Origin: Streptomyces sp. H39-S7
Lineage (GTDB): Bacteria; Actinomycetota; Actinomycetes; Streptomycetales; Streptomycetaceae
DNA: 64,000 bases
Assembly: GCF_027158205.1 (NCBI RefSeq)
Contig: NZ_JAPVLU010000042.1
Location: 1 to 64,000 of the forward strand
Direction of reading: 5' to 3'
In this document: positions 8,923 through 20,588 of the stretch, one piece after another
Layout: every line of letters begins with the position of its first letter
Numbering within the stretch: the stretch's first letter is position 1
The notes under the pieces: model-generated
Database searches by the model: none
What the model was told of the DNA's origin: nothing
Seen by the model: only the letters and a program-made list of their open reading frames with translations
Position numbers and translations under genes: made by a program

Positions 8923-10293
8923 GTGAGAACCGCTCCGACCATCCTGCACCTGGACATGGACGCGTTCTACGCCGCGGTGGAACAGGCCTCCAAGCCCAGC
9001 CTGCGGGGCAAGCCGGTCGTGGTCGGCGGCCTCGGGCCACGCGGCGTCGTCGCGACCGCGTCCTACGAGGCGCGCGTGCACGGCATCCATTCCGCGATGG
9101 CGATGGCGCACGCACGGCGCCTCGCCCCCAACGCCGCGTACCTCATCCCCCGCTTCGAGCTGTACCGGCGGGTCAGTGAGACGGTGATGGGGATCCTCGG
9201 GGAGCTGTCGCCCCTGGTGGAGCCGCTCAGCCTGGACGAGGCCTTCGTGGACCTGGAGGCGGGCGGGACGGCCGAGACCCCCCGCGAGGTGGCGGAGCGG
9301 GTACGGGCGCGCATCAGGACCGCCACGGGGCTGACGGCCTCGGTGGGCCTCGCGGGCTCCAAGCTGCTGGCCAAGATCGCCTCCGAGCAGGGCAAGCCGA
9401 ACGGGCTGATGGTGGTCGAGCCCGGCACCGAGCGGGAACTGCTCGACCCCATGCCCGTCCGGGTCCTGCCGGGCGTCGGGCCCGCCACCGGCGAGCACCT
9501 GCGCCGCGCCGGGATCGGCACGGTCGGGGAGGTGGCGCTGGCCGGGGAGTCCGAGCTGGTGCAGCTGCTGGGCAAGTCGCACGGCGTCTCGATCTACGCC
9601 ATGGCCCTGGGCCTGGACAGCCGGCCCGTGGTCGCGGACCGCGACGCGAAGTCCGTCTCGGTGGAGGACACCTTCGACGTGGACCTCACCGACCGGGTCC
9701 GGGTGCGTTCCGAGCTGGACCGGCTGGCGGACCGCTGCGTGCGGCGGCTGCGGGAGGCCGGGCGGTCGGGACGGACGGTGGTGATCAAGGTGCGGAGCTA
9801 CGACTTCAGCACGCTGACCCGGTCCGAGACCCTGCGGGCGCCCACGGACGACCCCGGAGTGGTGCGGGAGACCGCGCGGCGGCTGCTGGAGGGCGTCGAC
9901 ACGGCCAACGGCGTCCGGCTGCTGGGGGTGGGTGTCACCGGGCTCGCCGACTTCACCCAGGAGGACTTGTTCGCCCAGGCGGCCGAGCTTGAAGCGGAGC
10001 AGGTGGCGGAGGCCGCCGCGGTGCGGGCGGCGGAGGAGCTCGCGGAGCGGGAGGCGGCGGATCCGGACACCCTGCCGGCGCCGGCGGTGCCGCCCGCGCG
10101 GGCCGTGCGCTGGATGCCGGGGCAGGACGTCCGGCACGCGGAATTCGGCGCCGGGTGGGTGCAGGGCAGTGGCGTGGGGCGGGTGACCGTGCGTTTCGAG
10201 CAGCCGACGGACAGCGTGCCGGGGCGGGTGCGGACGTTCGCGGTGGAGGATCCGGAACTGGAAGCGGCCGACGCGCTGCCGCTGGTGCCGTGA
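8923..10293 (+). CDS. dinB: DNA polymerase IV (Y-family)
   Basis: About 456 residues. Catalytic motifs are intact: HLDMDAFYAAVEQ near the N-terminus and SLDEAFVDL near residue 105. The HhH region (LPGVGPATGEHLRRAGI) and little-finger domain follow. The end carries an Ala/Glu-rich linker and a small extra beta domain (GQDVRHAEFGAGWVQGSG), usual for Streptomyces DinB. It copies past damaged template bases and is error-prone. GTG 8923 is preferred for its spacing from CGGGAG; an upstream GTG at 8893 is possible. Confidence 0.92.
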   Translation: MRTAPTILHLDMDAFYAAVEQASKPSLRGKPVVVGGLGPRGVVATASYEARVHGIHSAMAMAHARRLAPNAAYLIPRFELYRRVSETVMGILGELSPLVEPLSLDEAFVDLEAGGTAETPREVAERVRARIRTATGLTASVGLAGSKLLAKIASEQGKPNGLMVVEPGTERELLDPMPVRVLPGVGPATGEHLRRAGIGTVGEVALAGESELVQLLGKSHGVSIYAMALGLDSRPVVADRDAKSVSVEDTFDVDLTDRVRVRSELDRLADRCVRRLREAGRSGRTVVIKVRSYDFSTLTRSETLRAPTDDPGVVRETARRLLEGVDTANGVRLLGVGVTGLADFTQEDLFAQAAELEAEQVAEAAAVRAAEELAEREAADPDTLPAPAVPPARAVRWMPGQDVRHAEFGAGWVQGSGVGRVTVRFEQPTDSVPGRVRTFAVEDPELEAADALPLVP

Positions 10294-10304
10294 CCGGCCG
10301 CGGG

Positions 10305-10694
10305 TCAGTCCTCGCCGGCCAGCCGGCCGAAGTCGTGGTCGCCGGCGCCGGAGGTCTCGGATCCCGCGGACGGCACGTCCATGCCGTAGTGGTGGTAGAG
10401 CTGGATCTCCTGCTCGGGGGAGAGGTGGCGGCCCACGCCGAAGTCGGGGGCATCCTTGATGAGGGCCTTGGGGAAGGGCACCCACAGCTGCCCGTCCACC
10501 ACCTTGCTGGGCTCCAGCGGTACGAACGCGTCACGGCTGAAGAGCCCGGTGCGCACCGCGGCCCACTCGGGCTCGCCGGTGGCGTCGTCGAGGTACACCT
10601 CGTCGACCGTGCCGATCTTCGCTCCGTCGCTGTCCAGGGCCCTGCGGCCGATCAGGCTGCGCGGATCAATATCGGTCTGCAACGGTCCCTCCAA
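10305..10694 (-). CDS. PRC-barrel domain protein
   Basis: 129 residues. The N-terminal half is a PRC-barrel: IDPRSLIGRRALDSDGAKIGTVDEVYLDD, then EPEWAAVRTGLF and FVPLEPSKVVDGQLWVPF. A short acidic C-terminus carries LSPEQEIQLYHHYGMD. Such proteins are small cytoplasmic stress or structural proteins in Streptomyces; the partner is unknown. It is convergent with dinB, with only 11 bases between the stops. Confidence 0.85.
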   Translation of the reverse strand: MEGPLQTDIDPRSLIGRRALDSDGAKIGTVDEVYLDDATGEPEWAAVRTGLFSRDAFVPLEPSKVVDGQLWVPFPKALIKDAPDFGVGRHLSPEQEIQLYHHYGMDVPSAGSETSGAGDHDFGRLAGED

Positions 10695-10813
10695 CAGATC
10701 GGTGCTCCTCGCCTAGACCAACCAAAGGCCACATTGGGGGCGGTGTCGACTCGAGGGATCCACGAGGAATCCGCCCCCATGCCCGCTGGTAGGCTGAATG
10801 GCGGCTGCAGACC

Positions 10814-11031
10814 CCATGCGGGAGAGTCCTCCGAGATCGTGTCGGGGGCGCCGAAGGAGCAAATCCTCCCCGGAATCTCTCAGGCAACCGGTACCGCATG
10901 GATGAGGTCACTCTGGAAAGCAGAGTGGGCGCCGGGCATGACTCATGCCCGGGGCGTGCTCTCACCGACGGTGAAAGTCGTGCTTCAGGCAGCACGGTGA
11001 AGCTCTCAGGTTGTGATGACAGAGGGGGAGG
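10814..11031 (+). promoter_or_regulatory. Tandem glycine riboswitch in front of gcvP
   Basis: Two consecutive glycine aptamers are recognisable. The first (about 10,814-10,905) has the gcgggagag start, the ccgaaggagcaaatcctcc arm and the aatctctcaggcaa end. The second (about 10,910-11,031) has accgacggtgaaagtc and gaagctctcagg, ending in gatgacagagggggag. This is the standard arrangement that turns on glycine cleavage genes when glycine is plentiful. It ends about 64 bases before the gcvP start. Confidence 0.93.
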
Positions 11032-11094
11032 CCGTTCGGGTGCCCGCGCCGCGGCACCCCTCGCAGGTCGTGTCAGACCAGGAGGCCTCCGTAG

Positions 11095-13980
<2,886 letters not shown>

Positions 13981-14027
13981 TCCCCGTGTCGAGGCCGTCC
14001 TACTGACTGACGGCCGCCGATACTGTC

Positions 14028-14056
14028 CGGGCCCCGCTGATGTCGGCGGGGTCCGG
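14028..14056. terminator. Hairpin between convergent gcvP and the DUF5999 gene
   Basis: An 11-bp stem (CCGGGCCCCGC pairing with GCGGGGTCCGG, with one G-U) and an 8-nt loop lie between two genes that face each other. It could end transcription from both sides. There is no T-tract, as is common in Streptomyces. Confidence 0.65.
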
Positions 14057-14061
14057 CGGTT

Positions 14062-14268
14062 TCAGGCTGCCGTGGCGATCTGTTCGGTGCCCAGCGGCCG
14101 GTGCGGAGCGATGATCTGCCCGTCGGGCAGCAGCTCGCCGGTGTCCTCGAAGAGCAGGACGCCGTTGCACAGCAGGCTCCAGCCCTGCTCCGGGTGGTGG
14201 GCCACGATGAGCGCGGCCTCCCGGTCGGAACACTCGGCGGTGGGGCACTGCGGCTGGTGCTGGCACAT
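14062..14268 (-). CDS. DUF5999 family small protein
   Basis: 68 residues starting MCQHQPQCP, with a conserved WSLLCNGVLLFEDTGELLPDG core and a PHRPL end. It matches the small Streptomyces family usually annotated as DUF5999, whose function is not known. The Cys/His-rich start (CQHQPQC) suggests a metal site, but this is inference. ATG 14,268 has no clear Shine-Dalgarno; an in-frame ATG at 14,331 would add 21 residues not seen in relatives. Confidence 0.75.
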   Translation of the reverse strand: MCQHQPQCPTAECSDREAALIVAHHPEQGWSLLCNGVLLFEDTGELLPDGQIIAPHRPLGTEQIATAA

Positions 14269-14518
14269 GGAAGGTGTCTTTCGCTGCGGTAGAGGAGTCG
14301 TACGGCTCGTTCGGTCGGATACCTGGTTCATAACCGCCCCCGTTCTTCGGTCGGTCCCAGTGTTGCTCTACGACGCGGAATCCGCAGGGATTTCGCTTGA
14401 GCTGTCCTTGATAGGTGAGGACGCGTCACCCGACCGGGCGGTTGCCCTCACAGCGCGTGTCTTTTCGGGTGGTACCGCATGACCGATCCGGGTCAGGCCG
14501 TCACGGTACGCACAGGAC

Positions 14519-14552
14519 AACGCCCCCGTGACCTTTGGGTCACGGGGGCGTT
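14519..14552. terminator. Strong hairpin downstream of the 14.6-kb gene
   Basis: A perfect 15-bp inverted repeat with arms AACGCCCCCGTGACC and a 4-nt loop. It lies 51 bases after the stop of the minus-strand gene at 14,603 and probably terminates it. It may also block read-through into the DUF5999 gene. Confidence 0.8.
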
Positions 14553-14602
14553 CTGGGGCCTGCCGTCGAAGGGGTGCCTGCCCGGCGCTGTCCGACAATC
14601 CG

Positions 14603-15190
14603 TCAGACGGCCGACTCCAGCAGGGGCGTGGGCGCCAGGCGCAGGGTGAGGACCGGTACCAGATCGGTCAGCCGGTGCAGCCGGTGGGCGGCGATGCCCG
14701 GCGGCGCCGGCGCGAGGGGCACCAGAAGGTCGGCCGCGGCGGGCTGGGCGGAGCCCGCCTCGGCCGAGATGTCGCTGTGGAGCCAGAGCGCCAGCATGTA
14801 CAGCCCGGGAACGGACAGCAGATGCGGCTGGTAGGCGGTGGAGAGGGCTTCCGCCTGCCGCAGGGCGCGTTCGGTGGAGGCCAGGTAGGGGCCTTCCGAG
14901 AAGTGGGAGAACGCCCACCCGTCCGGGGTGCGTACCGTCTCGCCCGCCGCCGCCACGCGGTCGCCGGCGCGGATGTGGAACCGCCAGCCGGTGAGCCGGG
15001 CGCGCGGCAGCCCGCGGCCCGGGGCGGCGGGCTCGAAGACATGGACGGGCAGCGGGTGCTCGGGGATGAGCGGGCCCTCGGCCGCGCGCAGCGCCGGCGT
15101 ACGCGCCTCAAGAACAGCGGTTGGCGAACTGAGTGCGGCGAGGACACTCCGAAGTGCGGGCGCGGGTACGGGGGGTACGTGCAGCGGCAT
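14603..15190 (-). CDS. Hypothetical protein, Streptomyces-type
   Basis: 195 residues; no catalytic motif recognised. Visible features are a Pro/Ala-rich N-terminus (MPLHVPPVPAPALRSVLAAL), a middle part with GWRFHIRAGDRVAAAGETVRTPDGWAFSHF that looks beta-rich, and a hydrophobic helix-forming segment LSVPGLYMLALWLHSDI. It has no signal peptide and is probably cytoplasmic. ATG 15,190 is chosen for GAGAGG ten bases upstream; the open frame extends further but has low coding character. It is transcribed alone and followed by a strong terminator. Confidence 0.65.
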   Translation of the reverse strand: MPLHVPPVPAPALRSVLAALSSPTAVLEARTPALRAAEGPLIPEHPLPVHVFEPAAPGRGLPRARLTGWRFHIRAGDRVAAAGETVRTPDGWAFSHFSEGPYLASTERALRQAEALSTAYQPHLLSVPGLYMLALWLHSDISAEAGSAQPAAADLLVPLAPAPPGIAAHRLHRLTDLVPVLTLRLAPTPLLESAV

Positions 15191-15488
15191 GATGGGTTGC
15201 CTCTCAGTCGGAGACACGGTGGTGCGAGCGGGTCCGGACGTCACTGTCGGCGGAGCGGTGAGGGGGTTCCTGCGAAGGCACGTCCGGTGGATCACGGAGT
15301 CTCTGCCCTGTGGGCGAAGTTTATACGACCCGTGTTCACACAGTGTTTCGTCTAGCTGTCGCCGGCATTGCGGGCAAGAAGGTAATAGGCCTTCCTCGCC
15401 AGATAATTTCTCCGCATTTGCGCCGGCGCACGATCCCGCGAACTGCACATTCCCCGCCGCTGCGGACGGCTGGATCTCGTCGGTGTTT

Positions 15489-15512
15489 GTCACGAGGGGT
15501 ACCCCTCGTGAC
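15489..15512. promoter_or_regulatory. Perfect 24-bp palindrome in a divergent intergenic region
   Basis: The half-site GTCACGAGGGGT is followed at once by its reverse complement, with no loop. It lies in the 461-base gap between the divergent hypothetical gene (start 15,190) and the GCS2 ligase gene (start 15,652). No other gene is visible in that gap. A dimeric repressor could bind it; as a hairpin it would have no loop, so a DNA-binding role is more likely. Confidence 0.6.
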
Positions 15513-15651
15513 AGGTTAGTTCGACCATGCCGGGGGAATGTGCCGGAGTGTCTATCCGGCAGCTTAGCCTCCGCTCGGCTCCGCCGGACCGCTATCGATC
15601 TTATGGGGTGGGCATCATCGTCACACGGCCCACTCGAGAAGGGACGCTCCG

Positions 15652-17145
15652 ATGGGAGAGAAGGTTGTAGCCACCGGGGTCGACCTCTTCGACCGGCAGC
15701 GGTATCGCGTGAAGCTCCGCCAGTGTCTCATGGGGCTCGAGAGACTACTGGACGAGAAGAGGTTCGACCGGCCGCGGAATCTGATGGGTCTCGAGCTGGA
15801 GTTGAATCTCGCGGATTCTGCGGGTCTGCCGGTGATGATGAATGAGGAGGTGCTGGAGCGGATCGCCAGCACTGATTTCCAGACCGAACTGGCGCAGTTC
15901 AATATTGAAGTGAACATCGCCCCTCATCATCTTTCCGGGCGGGTCCTCGACCGGCTCGCGGAAGAGCTGCGCATCGGGTTGGGATACGCGGACCGCAAGG
16001 CCCGCGAAGTCGGCGCGCACATCGTCATGGTGGGTATTCTGCCGACGTTGAGCGCACAGGACCTGGTGAGTGCGAACCTGTCGCGGGCGGATCGGTACAC
16101 GCTGCTCAACGACCGTATTCTGGCCGCCCGCGGCGAGGACATCACCCTGGACATCGCGGGGGTGGAGCACCTGCTCTACACCTCGGGATCCATCGCCCCC
16201 GAAGCCGCCTGCACCTCGATGCAGATGCACCTTCAGGTGACGCCCGGCCGGTTCGCCGCGGTCTGGAACGCCGCGCAGGCGCTGAGCGGACCGCAGGTCG
16301 CGGTGGGCGCCAACTCACCGTTCCTGTTCGGCCGGGAGCTGTGGCGGGAGACCCGGCCGCCGCTGTTCCAGCAGGCCACCGACACCCGCCCGCAGGAACT
16401 GCGGGCGCAGGGCGTACGCCCGCTCACGTGGTTCGGGGAGCGCTGGATCGACTCGGCGTACGACCTGTTCGAGGAGAACCTGCGCTACTTCCCCCCGCTG
16501 CTGCCGATCTGTGACGACGAGGACCCGCTGGTGGCCCTCGACGCGGGGACCGTTCCGCAGCTCAAGGAGCTCACCCTGCAGAACGGCACCGTGTACCGCT
16601 GGAACCGCCCGGTGTACGGCGTGGTGGACGGTGTCCCGCACCTGCGGGTGGAGAACCGGGTGCTGCCCGCGGGTCCCACCGTCGCCGACGTGATCGCCAA
16701 CACGGCCTTCTACTACGGTCTGGTCCGTGCGCTGGCCGAGGCGCCCCGCCAGGTCTGGCAGCGGCTGCCGTTCGGCGCGGCGGCGGCGAACTTCGACGCC
16801 GCCTGCCGGCACGGGATCGGCGCCGTCATGCACTGGCCGCGGCCGGGCCGGGGCGGCGGGCTGGTGGAACTGCCCGCCACGGAGCTGGTGCTGGAGGAAC
16901 TGCTGCCGCTGGCGTCGGCCGGGCTCGACGCCTGGGGCATCGAGCCCGCCGACCGCGATCACTACCTCGGCATCATCGAGGCTCGCTGCCGGCTGCGCAC
17001 CAACGGCGCCGAATGGCAGTCGGCGGTGTTCCACCGGGCGATGGAGCGCGGACTGGACCGGCGGGCCGCGCTCGTGTCGATGACGCTGCGCTACAGCGAG
17101 TTGATGCACTCCGGCGAGCCGGTGCACACCTGGCCGGTGAGCTGA
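15652..17145 (+). CDS. Glutamate-cysteine ligase family protein (GCS2-like)
   Basis: 497 residues of the carboxylate-amine ligase fold. Metal and ATP-binding acidic motifs are visible: GLELELNLAD near residue 47 and QFNIEVNIAP near 85; SMQMHLQV near 190 and RVENRVLPAGPTVADVIAN near 330 also fit. The family makes gamma-glutamyl amides; its substrate in Streptomyces is not established. ATG 15,652 follows GAAGGGACG. No mycothiol or ergothioneine gene lies beside it, so EgtA function is not implied. Confidence 0.85.
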   Translation: MGEKVVATGVDLFDRQRYRVKLRQCLMGLERLLDEKRFDRPRNLMGLELELNLADSAGLPVMMNEEVLERIASTDFQTELAQFNIEVNIAPHHLSGRVLDRLAEELRIGLGYADRKAREVGAHIVMVGILPTLSAQDLVSANLSRADRYTLLNDRILAARGEDITLDIAGVEHLLYTSGSIAPEAACTSMQMHLQVTPGRFAAVWNAAQALSGPQVAVGANSPFLFGRELWRETRPPLFQQATDTRPQELRAQGVRPLTWFGERWIDSAYDLFEENLRYFPPLLPICDDEDPLVALDAGTVPQLKELTLQNGTVYRWNRPVYGVVDGVPHLRVENRVLPAGPTVADVIANTAFYYGLVRALAEAPRQVWQRLPFGAAAANFDAACRHGIGAVMHWPRPGRGGGLVELPATELVLEELLPLASAGLDAWGIEPADRDHYLGIIEARCRLRTNGAEWQSAVFHRAMERGLDRRAALVSMTLRYSELMHSGEPVHTWPVS

Positions 17146-17167
17146 CCGGGGTCCGGGCCCGGCGGAT

Positions 17168-17201
17168 CCGGAGGACGTCGTCGGTCGACGACGTCCTCCG
17201 G
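17168..17201. terminator. Bidirectional terminator hairpin
   Basis: A perfect 15-bp inverted repeat (CCGGAGGACGTCGTC and its complement) with a 4-nt loop sits in the 60-base gap between two converging genes. Confidence 0.8.
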
Positions 17202-17205
17202 CGCG

Positions 17206-18996
17206 TCAGCTCGTGGCGGCCGCCGCGCTCGCCGCGGCCGCCACCACCGCCTTGAACAGCACCGCCTGGATCTGCGCCGGGTCGGTGACCCGGTAGGCCG
17301 CCCCGCCGGTGGCCCGGGCCAGCCGGTCGCAGGCGGTCTTGTCGGCATCGGGGCCCACGGCGATGACGATCAGCGGAACGGGGCGGGCGGGATCGCCCAG
17401 CGCCTTCAGCTTGGCGGCCACGGCGTCCAGCGAGATGCTGCCCGGGTCCTCGTTCGCGCCGTCGGTGAGGACGACGACCGTGTTGAACTTGCCCGCGGCG
17501 AACGTCTTCCTGGCGTCCTGGTACACCGCCAGCGTGGTGTCGTAGAGGCCGGTCGCCCCGCCGTCGACGGGCTGGAGGGCGCCGAACGCGCCGGTCAGCC
17601 GGTCCCGCTGGGTGGTGCCCTGCGCGGTGCGCACGCCCAGCCGGGCCGTCTCGACGATCTTCTGGTAGTCCCGGGGGCCGTCGAGCCGGGTGGAGAAGCG
17701 CCACAGGCCCACCTCGTCCTCCGGCGTGAACTGCGTCAGCGCCTGCAGCAATGACGCTTTGGTGACGTCCAGCCGGGTCTTGCCCTGGGTGCCGGGCACC
17801 GCCGCGGACATCGACCCCGAGACGTCGACGACCGTGGTGATCCGCGCGCGCTGCACGGTGATCTGCCACATGACGCGCAACTGCTGCAGGTCCTGCCCGG
17901 TGGGCGCCGGGAGCGGCTCCGCGGCGACCGGCTGCGGCTCCTCGCCGCCGGCGCCGCGCACCAGCGCCGGGTCGGGGGCGCCGGTCGGCGGCCGGAAGCC
18001 GCGACCGGACAGCAGCCGCACGCTCTCGTCGCTGCCCAGCAGCGACATGAACCGCGAGACGGCCCGGGACTGGTCCGTGGTGAGCGTGTCGTCGTCCAGC
18101 GCCGCGTAGGGGTAGTCCAGGTTGACGGAGCCGTCCTTGGGATAGAACAGCTTCAGCCCGGGACGCCCGCCGCCCGCGGTGTTGCGGACGAACGCCGCCT
18201 GTTCCGAGATCACCAGCGCCTGGTTGCGCTGCGGGTTCGCCAGTTCGGTGGTGCTGCTGTCCTTGGGCAGGGTGGCCACGATCTGCGCGTCGCCCGGGGC
18301 GGTGTACTGCGCCAGCATCTTCGCGGCGGCCGCCGACTCGGTGTCCACGTCACCGCCCCTGCGGCCGATCGACTGCGTGATCATCGTGAACCCCAGCAGC
18401 CCGGTCGCGCTGCGCGAGGGATTCGCGGTGCCGAGGCGGAAGTTGCTCTTCTCTCCGGCGGCCGTGGTCAGATCGGCCCAGGTGTAGGCCTTGGAAGGCC
18501 AGCCCAGGCTCTTGGCCTGCTCCTGGAGCGTGCCGACGACGACGGGGGAGTGGGCGATGCTGGTCATCGAGGTCAGCGCCGTGCCGCGGCCGCCGAGGGT
18601 CACCTGGTCGAGCCAGACGCTGGAGTCCGGGATCCAGACCTGGAAGCCGGGGCTCTTGGGAGCCTTGCCGAGGGTGTCCGCCACGTCGGCCGAGTCACGC
18701 GCGGTCACGGCGACGTCGAGGCAGCGCCCGTCGGTCTTCACGCCGGTGGTCCTGGCCTGTTGGGCGATGGTGGTGAGAGCGGGCGCGATGTCGGGCGAGG
18801 CGGCGACGCCGATCTTCACCACACCCTGCGCGCAGTGCCCGCTCAGCGGCAGCAGGCCGCCGCGCAGCACGACGAAGGTACCGGCGCCCATCGCCAGTAC
18901 GAAGCTGGTGGCGACCGCTATGGTGCGGCGGCGTACCCGTGGACCCGGCGCTCCGCCGGCCCCCCGGGGATCATCTGGAATGCGGTGACGTCCCAT
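17206..18996 (-). CDS. Exported solute-binding / von Willebrand factor A fusion protein
   Basis: 596 residues. A short cytoplasmic start is followed by one membrane anchor (about residues 25-50). Residues 55-360 resemble an extracellular substrate-binding protein (VVKIGVAASPDIAPAL, FQVWIPDSSVW, FRLGTANPSRSATGLLGF). Residues 385-590 are a VWA domain with an intact metal-ion-dependent adhesion motif DVSGSMS and VVLTDGANEDPGS. It faces outward, held by the N-terminal helix. There is no ABC transporter nearby, so it is unlikely to be an uptake receptor; a ligand-sensing or surface adhesion role is inferred. Confidence 0.85.
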   Translation of the reverse strand: MGRHRIPDDPRGAGGAPGPRVRRRTIAVATSFVLAMGAGTFVVLRGGLLPLSGHCAQGVVKIGVAASPDIAPALTTIAQQARTTGVKTDGRCLDVAVTARDSADVADTLGKAPKSPGFQVWIPDSSVWLDQVTLGGRGTALTSMTSIAHSPVVVGTLQEQAKSLGWPSKAYTWADLTTAAGEKSNFRLGTANPSRSATGLLGFTMITQSIGRRGGDVDTESAAAAKMLAQYTAPGDAQIVATLPKDSSTTELANPQRNQALVISEQAAFVRNTAGGGRPGLKLFYPKDGSVNLDYPYAALDDDTLTTDQSRAVSRFMSLLGSDESVRLLSGRGFRPPTGAPDPALVRGAGGEEPQPVAAEPLPAPTGQDLQQLRVMWQITVQRARITTVVDVSGSMSAAVPGTQGKTRLDVTKASLLQALTQFTPEDEVGLWRFSTRLDGPRDYQKIVETARLGVRTAQGTTQRDRLTGAFGALQPVDGGATGLYDTTLAVYQDARKTFAAGKFNTVVVLTDGANEDPGSISLDAVAAKLKALGDPARPVPLIVIAVGPDADKTACDRLARATGGAAYRVTDPAQIQAVLFKAVVAAAASAAAATS

Positions 18997-19116
18997 GGCT
19001 GCTGCGTCTCTCCTGAGGGGGGCTCCGGCCTGTCGCGCGCGATCTTCGTATCTTTTTTCGAGACCCTAGCCAAGCGGGAACGGCACCGAGGCGGGATGAC
19101 GTAAATGGAGGTTGAG

Positions 19117-19908
19117 GTGCACACAGAGTCATACGGAGCGGAGGGGGAGGCCGGGCTCGCGCGGCGGACCCTGCGGAGCGAGACCCTGCTCGTACTGGCC
19201 CTGTCCCTCGGGGCCAGCGGCGTCGGCGCGCTCATCAGTTTCGTCGGATCGCTGACCAAGCCCGGTGCGCTCAAGGACCAGGCGGCCACCCTGGTGGGCT
19301 CGCAGGCGCCCGGCCGGCCCTGGCTCGACCTGGCCTGGCAGCTGTTCGGCATCGCCACCGCCCTGGTCCCGGTCGCCCTGGTCGCGCACCTGCTGGCGCG
19401 CGAACGGGTCGGGATACGCGCGATCGGCTTCGACCTGGCCGAACCCCGCCGCGACCTGGGACGCGGCACGCTGGTCGCGGCCGCTGTCGGCGGCACCGGG
19501 CTGCTGTTCTACCTCGGCGTCCGCACGGCCGGGTTCAACCTGACGGTGGTGCCGGAGTCGCTGCCCGACGTGTGGTGGAAGATCCCGGTCCTGATCGCCT
19601 CCGCCGTGCAGAACGCCGTGCTGGAGGAAGTGATCGTCGTCGGCTACCTGCTGCGCCGGCTCGGTCAGTTGGGCTGGTCCCCGGCCGCCGCGCTGGCGGC
19701 CAGCGCGGTGCTGCGCGGCTCCTACCACCTGTACCAGGGGGTGGGCGGCATGGTCGGGAACATGGTGATGGGGGTGCTGTTCGTGCTGCTCTACCGCAGG
19801 TGGGGACGGGTCGGCCCGCTCGTTGCCGCGCACGCCCTGATCGACACGGTGGCCTTCCTCGGCTACGCCCTGCTGGCCGGCCGGGTCGGCTGGCTGCCGA
19901 CGGGCTGA
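19117..19908 (+). CDS. CPBP family intramembrane metalloprotease
   Basis: About 263 residues with around seven hydrophobic segments. The CPBP (Abi/CAAX protease) motifs are present: LEEVIVVGYLLRRL with the EE pair near residue 170, the GSYHLYQG segment with a His, and a last helix with AAHALIDTVAF. Family members cleave substrates within the membrane or process prenylated or peptide substrates; the target here is unknown. GTG 19,117 has GGAGG 5 bases upstream; ATG 19,105 in the same frame is an alternative. Confidence 0.82.
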   Translation: MHTESYGAEGEAGLARRTLRSETLLVLALSLGASGVGALISFVGSLTKPGALKDQAATLVGSQAPGRPWLDLAWQLFGIATALVPVALVAHLLARERVGIRAIGFDLAEPRRDLGRGTLVAAAVGGTGLLFYLGVRTAGFNLTVVPESLPDVWWKIPVLIASAVQNAVLEEVIVVGYLLRRLGQLGWSPAAALAASAVLRGSYHLYQGVGGMVGNMVMGVLFVLLYRRWGRVGPLVAAHALIDTVAFLGYALLAGRVGWLPTG

Positions 19909-19934
19909 GAAAAGGGTTGTCGAACGAACGCTTC

Positions 19935-19970
19935 CGATATATCGTTGAAGCATCGCGACCGATCAACGAT
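19935..19970 (+). promoter_or_regulatory. Likely PadR operator
   Basis: The short palindrome CGATATATCG (19,935-19,944) overlaps a perfect 8-bp inverted repeat, ATCGTTGA (19,941-19,948) and TCAACGAT (19,963-19,970), with 14 bases between arms. It is AT-rich against its surroundings and ends 15 bases before the regulator start, so autoregulation is likely. Confidence 0.65.
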
Positions 19971-19985
19971 GGAAGGAGCGTAACC

Positions 19986-20588
19986 ATGCGTTCCCAAGGA
20001 CATGAACACGAACACCGCGGACCCGGCCACCATGGCCGGGGAGAGCGGGGAGAACAGCGCCGTGCGGCCTTCGGACCGTTCGGACCGCCCTTCGGGGGTG
20101 GCCCCTTCGGCGGCCCCGGCGGGCGCGGTCGGGGCGGGCCCCGGGGCCGGGCGAGGCGCGGCGACGTCCGCGCGTCGATCCTGGCGCTGCTCAAGGACCG
20201 GCCGATGCACGGCTACGAGATGATCCAGGAGATCGCCGAGCGCAGTGGCGGCGCGTGGAAGCCGAGCCCCGGCTCGGTGTACCCGACGCTGCAGCTGCTG
20301 GAGGACGAGGGCCTGATCACCAGCGCGAGCGAGGGCGGCAAGAAGCTGTTCACGCTCACCGACGCCGGCAGGACCGAATCCGAGGCGGGGCCCGAGGCCC
20401 CGTGGGAAGAGGCCGGCCGGGGCGTCGACTGGGACGCTATGAACGAGATCAGGAAGGCCGGCGGCGGCCTCGTCGAGGCCTTCAAGCAGGTCTGGTCGAC
20501 CGGGACGCCCGCCCAGCGCGAGAAGGCGCTGGTCGTGGTCAACGACGCTCGCAAGAAGCTCTACCTCATCCTCGCCGAAGAGGACTGA
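19986..20588 (+). CDS. PadR family transcriptional regulator
   Basis: 200 residues. The first 55 are disordered, rich in His, Gly and Arg (EHEHRGPGHHGRGERGEQRR). Residues 58-135 are a PadR winged helix: ILALLKDRPMHGYEMIQEI, WKPSPGSVYPTLQLLEDEGL, GKKLFTLTDAGR. A C-terminal helix (LVEAFKQVWSTGTPAQREKALVVVNDARKKLYLIL) should dimerise. ATG 19,986 follows GGAAGGAG. It stands alone behind its own probable operator. It overlaps tail to tail with the LacI gene by 23 bases. Confidence 0.87.
   Translation: MRSQGHEHEHRGPGHHGRGERGEQRRAAFGPFGPPFGGGPFGGPGGRGRGGPRGRARRGDVRASILALLKDRPMHGYEMIQEIAERSGGAWKPSPGSVYPTLQLLEDEGLITSASEGGKKLFTLTDAGRTESEAGPEAPWEEAGRGVDWDAMNEIRKAGGGLVEAFKQVWSTGTPAQREKALVVVNDARKKLYLILAEED

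Noticed and set aside
14269-14331. Longer form of the DUF5999 protein
   Set aside because: The 21 added residues are not part of the family as I know it; the MCQHQ start fits relatives.
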